A stretch of 11,653 nt of DNA from an uncultured Eubacteriales bacterium (GTDB lineage Bacteria; Bacillota; Clostridia; Monoglobales; Monoglobaceae). The position numbers were made by a program, and so were the translations under genes. The stretch covers positions 1-11,653 of the forward strand of contig URZD01000053.1 of NCBI GenBank assembly GCA_900552305.1, given 5' to 3'. Under the pieces are notes generated by a model, which did no database searches, was not told where the DNA came from, and worked only from the letters and a program-made list of their open reading frames with translations. Of this stretch, positions 5,975 through 11,653 are shown piece by piece. Numbering within the stretch: the stretch's first letter is position 1; the number at the start of each line of letters is the position of its first letter.

Positions 5975-8629
5975 TTACGCTTTTTTTCTTAAAAACAGCT
6001 TAATCAACTCCGAAAGCACGACAACGCTTGCCGCTATAAGGAACAGCTTTATCCATACACCGAGCGGCAGCGGAACTGTGCCGAAGAACGCGCCGGCGAA
6101 TTGGATTATCAGAATTTGCAGTACAAACGTAAGTCCGACAATAAGCAGCATAAGCCGATTCTTTAAAAGGTGGCGGAAAATGCTTTCCGTATGCAGCTCG
6201 CGGCAGTTGAACGCGTTAAACAGCTGAAACAGCACAAACATCGTGAAAAGTACGGTCCCTTCCTCGGTGCTTGGTACGTTCAAAAAGTTGAACACATACT
6301 GACAGAGGAATATAACCGACATATAAACCGCGGTTAGCGCGATTCTTGTAAACATTGTACGCGATATGATGTTGTCGCCGCGCCCGGTCGGCTTTCTGTT
6401 CATCAAATCCGAATAGTTCGGCTCAAGTCCGAGCGTCAGCGCCGGCGGACCGTCCATGATAATGTTTATCCAAAGCAGCTGCAGCGCGGTAAACGGCGCT
6501 TTAAGACCGAGCAGAATCGAAACAAATACCGTAATTACCGACGCAAGGTTGACCGTGAGCTGAAAGCTGATAAATCTCTTGAAGTTTTCGTATATGTTAC
6601 GTCCCCACTCGACCGCCTTGACGATTGTCGCAAAGGAGTCGTCCAAAAGCACAACATCGCTCGCCTCCTTGGAAACCTCCGTTCCGGAGATACCCATTGC
6701 AATGCCTACATCGGCATTTTTCAGCGCGGGCGCGTCATTTATGCCATCCCCTGTTACCGCAACCACGTTGCCCGCCGCTTTAAGCAGCTTTACAACACGC
6801 ATTTTGACGGTAGGGGTGCTGCGCGCGATTACGGCGATGTCGGGCAGCCGCTCTGAAAGCTCGTCATCGCTCATCTCGTCAATTTTTGCCGCCTCGATTG
6901 CAATTTTTCCGTTGTCCAAAAGGTGAAGCTCGTCCGCTATCGCGGTAGCGGTAACTATATTGTCGCCTGTCAGAATTTTGAGCGCGATTCCCGCACTGCG
7001 GCATGAATGAATCGCGTCATATACGTCGCTGCGGAGCGGGTCGGATATGGCGACAAAGCCGTCAAAGCTCATGTCGGTTTCCATTTCGCTGTGACAGACC
7101 TCGTCCTCGTAGTCCTTCATCGTTTCAAGCTCCTTGTGAGCAAAGGCGATGACGCGCATAGCCTTTTTCTGAACCTCCGTAATGGAGCTTTCCGCCGCGC
7201 CTCTCTCGGTATCGGTGAGGGCGCACATACGGAGGACGCACTCGGGGCTGCCCTTTACATATGAGATAATCTTTCCGTCAACCCTTGAAATTGTGGTCAT
7301 GTGCTTCAGCTCGGACGAGAATGGGAACGCATGGAGGATGTTGTGGTCATTTCGCTCATCTTTGTAGGACTTGCCGCTCTCGCTCCGCGCCGCGGATTTT
7401 TCGTAAAAATTCAGTATTGCGCACTCGGTCGGATTCCCTATAAACGAGCCGTCCGCGGTAATGTCGGCGGTGGTGTTAAGGCATATATTGTGCGCCAGCC
7501 ACTCGCAGAAAAGCGACTTTGCATCGCTGTGAAGGCTTGTGTCGTAAAATGCGCCGACCGTCATTTTGTTTTCGGTAAGAGTCCCGGTTTTGTCCGAACA
7601 GATAACATTGATACAGCCTATCGTCTCGGATGCAATCATCTTTTTGACAAGTGCGTTCTGCTTTGCGAGCTTTATTATATTGATTGAAAGTGAAACCGCA
7701 ACAATGGTCGGAAGCCCTTCGGGAACGGCGGCAACAATCAGGACTATGCTTGTGACAAACGCGTCCGTTACTGTTTCTACGCCAAGCGTGCCGCTTATGG
7801 CAAAGGAGATGATTTCGGACGCGAACACTACAGCCGCGGCGATTATGCCAAGAACGGTTATCGTTTTTCCGAGCCGCGCGAGCTTTTCCTGGAGCGGTGT
7901 AGAGCCTTTCTCAGCTGTTCCGAGCTCCTTTGCGATTTTGCCGAACTCGGTCGAGTCGCCGACCGCGGTCACAAGCATACGGCAGAAGCCGTCGGTGATA
8001 TATGTGCCGCTGTAAAGCATATTTGCGCGTTCGGCAAGCGGCGTCTTTTCATCGGCAAATTCGGCGTTTGCGTCCTTTTTCGCGGGAAGGCTCTCGCCGG
8101 TCAGCATAGATTCGTCAACCGCAAGCCCGGCGCTTTCAAGCAGCCGTCCGTCGGCGGGTACTTTATCGCCCGTTGCAAGAAGGAGCAGGTCACCGACCGC
8201 TACCTCGCTGCGGTTAAGAATAACCGTTTCGCCGCCGCGGATTGCATTTACCGTTGTGTTGCTGCTGATCTCTGAAAGCGCCTCGAACGCCTTTGCGCTT
8301 TTTCCTTCCATGACAACGCTTATGATAACGGAAAGAAAAATTGCAGCAAATACGCCGATACATTCAAGAAAATCGGCTTCGCCGCCCGTTGTGCTGCGAA
8401 AAATGTTCACTGCAAGTGCGATAAGTCCGGCGGCGATAAGCATAAGTATCATCGGCTCGGTCGCCGCGTCCCATATGCGTTTCAGCACGGATTCGGGTTT
8501 TGGCCGCGTAAGCGTGTTGCCGCCGAATTTGCGGCGGTTTTCCTCTGTGCGCTCCGCGGTAAGACCGTTTTGCGGATCGCAGCCGAGCGTTTTGAGCAGA
8601 GCTTCTTTTGTTTCAGTGAAATCCATCAT
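5975..8629 (-). CDS. P-type (PMCA/SPCA-like) divalent cation ATPase, likely Mn2+ or Mn2+/Ca2+ exporter
   Basis: A P2-type ATPase in the cytoplasmic membrane that couples ATP hydrolysis to cation export. The full 884 residues are present. Order of parts: cation ATPase N-terminal region (1-50), helices M1-M2 (about 57-75 and 89-107), actuator domain with TGES 177-180, M3-M4 with PEGLP 303-307, phosphorylation motif DKTGT with D346, nucleotide-binding KGSPE 459-463, TGDN 554-557, hinge GDGINDAP 627-634, then M5-M10. M6 reads LWINIIMDGPPALTLG (N722, D726), the form typical of secretory-pathway Ca/Mn pumps. The M5 glutamate of SERCA site I is replaced (NLAS at 694-697), so one ion per cycle is likely. 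ATG 8629 has GGAGG nine nt upstream. A yybP-ykoY riboswitch precedes the gene, which argues for manganese export. No accessory subunit is adjacent. Confidence 0.93.
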   Translation of the reverse strand: MMDFTETKEALLKTLGCDPQNGLTAERTEENRRKFGGNTLTRPKPESVLKRIWDAATEPMILMLIAAGLIALAVNIFRSTTGGEADFLECIGVFAAIFLSVIISVVMEGKSAKAFEALSEISSNTTVNAIRGGETVILNRSEVAVGDLLLLATGDKVPADGRLLESAGLAVDESMLTGESLPAKKDANAEFADEKTPLAERANMLYSGTYITDGFCRMLVTAVGDSTEFGKIAKELGTAEKGSTPLQEKLARLGKTITVLGIIAAAVVFASEIISFAISGTLGVETVTDAFVTSIVLIVAAVPEGLPTIVAVSLSINIIKLAKQNALVKKMIASETIGCINVICSDKTGTLTENKMTVGAFYDTSLHSDAKSLFCEWLAHNICLNTTADITADGSFIGNPTECAILNFYEKSAARSESGKSYKDERNDHNILHAFPFSSELKHMTTISRVDGKIISYVKGSPECVLRMCALTDTERGAAESSITEVQKKAMRVIAFAHKELETMKDYEDEVCHSEMETDMSFDGFVAISDPLRSDVYDAIHSCRSAGIALKILTGDNIVTATAIADELHLLDNGKIAIEAAKIDEMSDDELSERLPDIAVIARSTPTVKMRVVKLLKAAGNVVAVTGDGINDAPALKNADVGIAMGISGTEVSKEASDVVLLDDSFATIVKAVEWGRNIYENFKRFISFQLTVNLASVITVFVSILLGLKAPFTALQLLWINIIMDGPPALTLGLEPNYSDLMNRKPTGRGDNIISRTMFTRIALTAVYMSVIFLCQYVFNFLNVPSTEEGTVLFTMFVLFQLFNAFNCRELHTESIFRHLLKNRLMLLIVGLTFVLQILIIQFAGAFFGTVPLPLGVWIKLFLIAASVVVLSELIKLFLRKKA

Positions 8630-8661
8630 CGGGAAAAACCTCCAATATAAATTATACCGAC

Positions 8662-8697
8662 AAAAATGACCCGCGTATGCTATGCCATACGCGGGTC
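8662..8697 (-). terminator. Riboswitch-controlled terminator upstream of the ATPase
   Basis: Perfect 12-bp inverted repeat: in plus-strand order GACCCGCGTATG (8668-8679) and CATACGCGGGTC (8686-8697), six-nt loop, followed in minus-strand RNA by AUUUUUG. It lies between the riboswitch promoter and the ATPase start, so it is an attenuator rather than an end-of-operon terminator. Its 5' arm and loop edge include CGTATGG, which can instead pair with CCATACG of the preceding hairpin (8714-8736), giving an antiterminator. Without read-through the ATPase would not be made. Confidence 0.85.
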
Positions 8698-8735
8698 AAA
8701 AAAACAAGACACACGTATGGCTGAAAATCTCCATA

Positions 8736-8827
8736 CATGAGTCTCGTTCATTAAGACAAGCCAGACCTGCGGCCAGTTTGTTGACTTGTCACGCTTTTAA
8801 ATTTGCGCAAACTACTCCCTCAATGCG
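8736..8827 (-). promoter_or_regulatory. yybP-ykoY (Mn2+-sensing) riboswitch aptamer
   Basis: Read on the minus strand, the conserved first loop AGGGAGTAG (8820-8812) is followed by a weak P2 helix (TGCGC with GCGTG). A P3 helix follows, GACAAG (8790-8785) with CTTGTC (8760-8755), enclosing TCAACA and TGGCCGCAGGTCTGG. Then comes the second conserved loop, GAACGAGAC (8749-8741). A short P1 closes the aptamer (CATTGAG about 8825-8819 with CTCATG 8741-8736, one bulge). Both loops that bind the metal in this class are recognisable. Next comes a hairpin GTATGG/CCATAC (8736-8731 with 8720-8715), then the terminator. Known members bind Mn2+ and switch on Mn exporters, including P-type ATPases, so an ON-switch is expected. 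The assignment is by eye; exact ends are approximate. Confidence 0.88.
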
Positions 8828-8850
8828 GGTATTTGTTATTATTTTAACTG

Positions 8851-8880
8851 AGTATAGCACAAAAAATACCGGTTAGTCAA
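8851..8880 (-). promoter_or_regulatory. Promoter of the riboswitch-ATPase transcript
   Basis: On the minus strand TTGACT (8880-8875) and TATACT (8856-8851) are 18 nt apart, with TGC immediately before the -10 (extended -10). Transcription would start near 8844, about 20 nt before the aptamer. A TATAAT at 8656-8651 was not used because its start point would fall on the ribosome binding site. Confidence 0.82.
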
Positions 8881-9035
8881 GCATAACCTGATATTTAATT
8901 ATCCGTAGCCGCCTTAATCGGCGTGATTTCGGCTTGTAATTTTTGCGGGGCGTGAGAATTATCGAGTGTTTTAACACCGTTTTGGCGAAAATCCGCCTTT
9001 TAAAATCGGGTTTTTAAACCTTCGGAGTTTTACAC
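8881..9035. other. Intergenic spacer without a supported gene
   Basis: This lies downstream of the minus-strand kdp-type operon. It contains small inverted repeats (CGCC-TTAATC-GGCG near 8911-8924, GTGTT-TTA-ACAC near 8966-8977, and GGCG-AAAATC-CGCC near 8985-8998), none with a convincing U-tract. The end of the upstream operon is therefore not resolved. No open frame with a start and ribosome binding site was seen. Confidence 0.5.
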
Positions 9036-9941
9036 TTATTCGGTTTTGTTCACGATTTTTTTGCCGTCAAATATGATGATTCCGCAGCCTTCGCCAAAGC
9101 TGCCGCCATCTGCCATGCGTTTTTTAAAGCTGCGCATAAGTGAGGTGTCCTCGGGCAGCTCGTCTACGGGCGTGTCGCACGGCTTGCCGAATACGCGCCA
9201 CGAATCGTAAAACGCGTCCGTTTTTTCCGAGCCGATTATGTCAAAGTCGCGTACAAAGTCAAGAAGGTTTGAGCCTTCGCGGAAAAGCTCCGCGTTTTCG
9301 GGGTATAACAGCCATGATATACATATAAGAGGTATATAGCCTTTTTCCTTGCAGCCGAAAAAGTCAAATGCTCTTTTGTATGAATCTATCCGCAAATCCC
9401 GCGGGAAAGGCCCCGAGGACGGAATATGAAAGTTGTACACGGTATCGCCGCGGTTTATACATATGTCGCCGTATTCGTACTTTTCGTACGGAAACGGCAT
9501 TTTTATGTACTGGAATCTGCCCAGCGCAAAAAGCTCGATAAGAAAATGGTGGTGAAACCATTCAAAGACCAGCGTACCCCACAATCCGCAAAGATTGTGA
9601 CATTCAAGGAGCTTGCAGCGCAGGTCAAGCATCAAGTCCCAGAAAAGTGCGTCATCAAGACCGCGGAGTGCATACTCACGGCGCAGCCTGTCAGTACACA
9701 GCAGCAAAAAGCAGAAGTGAATTGTGCATACTTCAATCCTCAGATAATCCGAAATCGATTTGAGTATTTCCGTAACGCGGTCGTCGGTACGCTCGGTAAA
9801 ATATAAGTCCTCCGCCTTTGAAATATCGCCGCGAAAGCGCTCATCGGAGGTGAGCGTTTCACAAACTCTGCCGAGATAGCTTTTGGCATCCGCGGGAAAG
9901 TCCAGTCTGTTCATAAGTTCATATGTAAATTTTATATTCAT
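9036..9941 (-). CDS. Acyltransferase-like protein (NAT_N/GNAT_C type)
   Basis: A 301-residue soluble protein that resembles the two-domain 'acyltransferase domain-containing' family (N-acyltransferase N-terminal domain followed by a GNAT-like C-terminal domain). The biochemical substrate is unknown. Family-like features are the LGRFQY motif (140-145), FHIPSSGPFP (171-180), and the ISWLLYPENAELF stretch (208-220) followed by a FVRDFDIIG segment. The C-terminus contains GGSFGEGCGIIIFDG (279-293). The N-terminal 120 residues are helical and Cys-rich, without membrane segments. ATG 9941 has AAGGAGA 10 nt upstream. It begins 21 nt after the response regulator stop and on the same strand, so it is very probably expressed with the KdpDE-like pair. 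No clear terminator follows. The family call is from remembered motifs only. An uncharacterised protein remains possible. Confidence 0.65.
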   Translation of the reverse strand: MNIKFTYELMNRLDFPADAKSYLGRVCETLTSDERFRGDISKAEDLYFTERTDDRVTEILKSISDYLRIEVCTIHFCFLLLCTDRLRREYALRGLDDALFWDLMLDLRCKLLECHNLCGLWGTLVFEWFHHHFLIELFALGRFQYIKMPFPYEKYEYGDICINRGDTVYNFHIPSSGPFPRDLRIDSYKRAFDFFGCKEKGYIPLICISWLLYPENAELFREGSNLLDFVRDFDIIGSEKTDAFYDSWRVFGKPCDTPVDELPEDTSLMRSFKKRMADGGSFGEGCGIIIFDGKKIVNKTE

Positions 9942-9962
9942 TTTGATGTATTCTCCTTAAAA

Positions 9963-10676
9963 TTATTGCTCCGGGTCGCGCATACGGTAGCCTATGCCGA
10001 CCTCGGTAAATATGTATTGCGGCTCTGCGGGGTTTTTCTCGATTTTGCGGCGGATATTCGCCATGTTTACGCGCAGAATCTGATTGTCGTTTTTCGGCGT
10101 GCTGCCCCAAAGCTGCTTTATAATGTAGTCATAGGTCATTACCTTGCCGGCATATTTGCCCAAAAGCGCCACAATTTTAAACTCGTTTTGCGTAAGCGCG
10201 GCGTCAACGCCGTCAATATAGACGCGGTGCTTGTAGTGGTCAATGACCAGTCCGCCGATTGTCAGCCTGTCGTTGTTTGCAAGAGCCGCGTTGTCAATGG
10301 AGTTGCGGCTGTGGCGCAGCGCGGGGCGTATCCGCGCAAGCAGCTCCGATGTTCCGCCGGGCGGCTTTGTAATGTAATCGTCCGCGCCCGCGTCAAGCGC
10401 CGCGACCTTGTCGGATTCATCCGTACGTGCGGAAACAACTATGATAGGAGTTGTGCTTTTGCGCCGTACCTCTTTTATTATCAGCATACCGTCCGCGTCC
10501 GGGAGTCCCAAATCAAGTATAATAAGGTCGGGGCGGTGGGAGCGTATCATGTCAAGACCCTCCATTGCTCTTGACGCGCATATTACGCTGTAATCGTTTG
10601 CTGTGAGCGCTGTACGCATATAATTACATATTTTTTTGTCATCTTCTATTATAAGAATTTTTTCACGTACATCCAT
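9963..10676 (-). CDS. kdpE: KdpE-like OmpR-family response regulator
   Basis: A cytoplasmic two-component transcription factor. Receiver domain about residues 5-120: acidic pocket E11-D12-D13, phosphoacceptor D55 (LIILDLGLPDADG), switch residue S82, Y101 and conserved K104. Winged-helix DNA-binding domain about 135-234: LTQNEFKIVALL, QLWGS, LRVNMANIRRKIE, GIGYRM. At 237 residues it is slightly longer than typical KdpE (about 225-230). The loop after K104 reads KPPGGTSELLARIR where relatives have KPF-GxxELLARIR, so the usual phenylalanine is Pro and one residue is added. ATG 10676 has AAAGGA nine nt upstream. It follows the partial kdpD-like kinase by 90 nt. The pair would be expected to respond to potassium or turgor, but no kdpFABC is visible, so the target genes are unknown. 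Confidence 0.88.
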   Translation of the reverse strand: MDVREKILIIEDDKKICNYMRTALTANDYSVICASRAMEGLDMIRSHRPDLIILDLGLPDADGMLIIKEVRRKSTTPIIVVSARTDESDKVAALDAGADDYITKPPGGTSELLARIRPALRHSRNSIDNAALANNDRLTIGGLVIDHYKHRVYIDGVDAALTQNEFKIVALLGKYAGKVMTYDYIIKQLWGSTPKNDNQILRVNMANIRRKIEKNPAEPQYIFTEVGIGYRMRDPEQ

Positions 10677-10766
10677 AGGTAATCATCCTTTCTGTTTGAA
10701 CGAAAGAGAGCAGTACGTACTTCTGTTATAAAGGTCGGTATTTCGCTTTCGGTCAGGTGTAAAAAT

Positions 10767-11653
10767 TTATATGTTCTTTTCAACGGGCAGGGTAAATTCA
10801 AAAACCGCACCGCCGTTTCGTCTGTTGCGGGCGCGCATCTTTCCGCCGTGAGCCGTGATTATGCTTTTGCATACCGAAAGACCTATGCCTATATCCCTTG
10901 TTATATCCGATGTTCCGTGCTTTATATGTGCGGATGTACCGCTGAAAATTTTCGGAAGCATATCACGGTCTATGCCGACGCCGTTATCCGCTATCGAAAA
11001 ATGCGCCCTTTTGGCGTGCTCCGTGACGCAAACCGTAATCACCGTTGTTGTACGTCCGTGGGTTACGGCATTTTGGAGTATGTTTATTATAACCTGCTCG
11101 ATAAGGGTTACGTCAACCGAAACAAAAAGCACATTTTTGGGAACGGAAACCTTTACGTTTATATTGGGGTAGTTCTTTTTGAACTTTTGCACCGCTTCGC
11201 CGACAAATTCCTCCACGATTTCCGGATTCTTTTTAAAAAAGGCAGCCGGGTTTGAAATTTTGGTAATCGAAAGGACATTCTCGATTATTCGCGTAAGCCA
11301 TTCCGCATCATCGCGAATATCCGAAACAAGAAGGGTTTTTTCCTGCTCCGACAGCTTGTTGTGATTGTCCATATATGTGGATGCGGACCCGAGTATTGAG
11401 GTCAGCGGGGTCCGTATATCGTGGGATATGGAGCGCAGAAGGCTGACCTTCATCTTTCCGGTTTCGACCTGTGCGCGAATCTTCGCGTTGTGCTTTATGT
11501 TTGTGGCCGTCATATTTACCATAACTGATACAAGCAGCATCGTAACAAAGGTCAGCGGATAGTCGGTCAGTGAAAAATCCAGCGCAAAAAACGGATATGT
11601 ATAGGCGTAGTTTACCGCAAAAACGCTGATTGCCGAGGCTGCTGTTCCGTACA
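10767..11653 (-). CDS. kdpD: KdpD-like sensor histidine kinase, 5' end beyond window
   Basis: The frame runs open past the window edge. 294 C-terminal residues are visible, so a start at ATG 11540 would be wrong. The first visible 60 residues (YGTAASAISVFAVNYAYTYP..., then LTFVTMLLVSVMVNM) look like the last helices of the DUF4118 four-helix region of KdpD. Then come the dimerisation H-box SISHDIRTPLTS with H77, and the ATPase domain: N-box INILQNAVTH (N194), G1 DNGVGID (222-228), F-box MLPKIFSG, G2 GIGLSVCKSIITAHGG (218-233 counted from ATG 11540). All catalytic boxes are intact. It autophosphorylates on H77 and should pass phosphate to D55 of the adjacent regulator. The missing N-terminus would contain the KdpD sensor and Usp domains, if it is full length. 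Confidence 0.88.
   Translation of the reverse strand, partial: YGTAASAISVFAVNYAYTYPFFALDFSLTDYPLTFVTMLLVSVMVNMTATNIKHNAKIRAQVETGKMKVSLLRSISHDIRTPLTSILGSASTYMDNHNKLSEQEKTLLVSDIRDDAEWLTRIIENVLSITKISNPAAFFKKNPEIVEEFVGEAVQKFKKNYPNINVKVSVPKNVLFVSVDVTLIEQVIINILQNAVTHGRTTTVITVCVTEHAKRAHFSIADNGVGIDRDMLPKIFSGTSAHIKHGTSDITRDIGIGLSVCKSIITAHGGKMRARNRRNGGAVFEFTLPVEKNI

Noticed and set aside
8651..8656. TATAAT just before the ATPase start as its promoter
   Set aside because: There is no -35 at 16-18 nt, and the predicted start would fall on the ribosome binding site. The promoter at 8851-8880 explains the riboswitch.
10767..11540. 257-residue complete kinase starting at ATG 11540
   Set aside because: The frame is open to the window edge and the extra 37 residues look like KdpD membrane helices, so the gene is truncated by the window.

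Overview
The window looks like a chromosomal segment from an anaerobic, spore-forming-lineage Clostridium-type Firmicute. A gut Oscillospirales/Ruminococcaceae-like genome is my best guess, not proven. The reasons are moderate GC content, strong AGGAGG-type ribosome binding sites, sigma-A style promoters, U-tract terminators, a YtvI-type sporulation membrane protein, a clostridial ApgM-type mutase and a KdpDE pair.

Layout. Positions 1-500 hold no convincing gene. They contain a palindrome-rich intergenic repeat, an intrinsic terminator and an extended -10 promoter. That promoter drives a plus-strand pair: rsmE (520-1266, 16S rRNA methyltransferase) and a small four-helix membrane protein (1303-1800), closed by a terminator near 1904-1945. 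On the minus strand, apgM (4314-3112) and a ytvI-like AI-2E family membrane protein (3076-2015) form an operon behind a perfect TTGACA-17-TATAAT promoter. Divergent from it is an iron-type alcohol dehydrogenase (4567-5730). Its leader can fold in two mutually exclusive ways, and its promoter spacer holds a small palindrome. A compact copy of the left-end repeat lies at about 5832-5904.

The minus-strand gene 8629-5975 encodes a PMCA/SPCA-like P-type ATPase. Upstream of it I read, in transcription order, a promoter, a yybP-ykoY (Mn2+) riboswitch aptamer, a linker hairpin and a terminator that can be undone by alternative pairing. This makes the ATPase a likely Mn2+-induced manganese (or Mn/Ca) exporter rather than a generic calcium pump. 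It is the best-supported regulatory system in the window.

The right end is a minus-strand operon: a kdpD-like sensor kinase (5' end outside the window), a kdpE-like response regulator, and, 21 nt downstream, an acyltransferase-like protein of the NAT_N/GNAT_C type. No kdpFABC genes are visible. I found no tRNA, rRNA, CRISPR array, phage gene or transposase. The least explained elements are the expanded/compact repeat pair, the dehydrogenase leader and the acyltransferase-like gene in the kdp-type operon.
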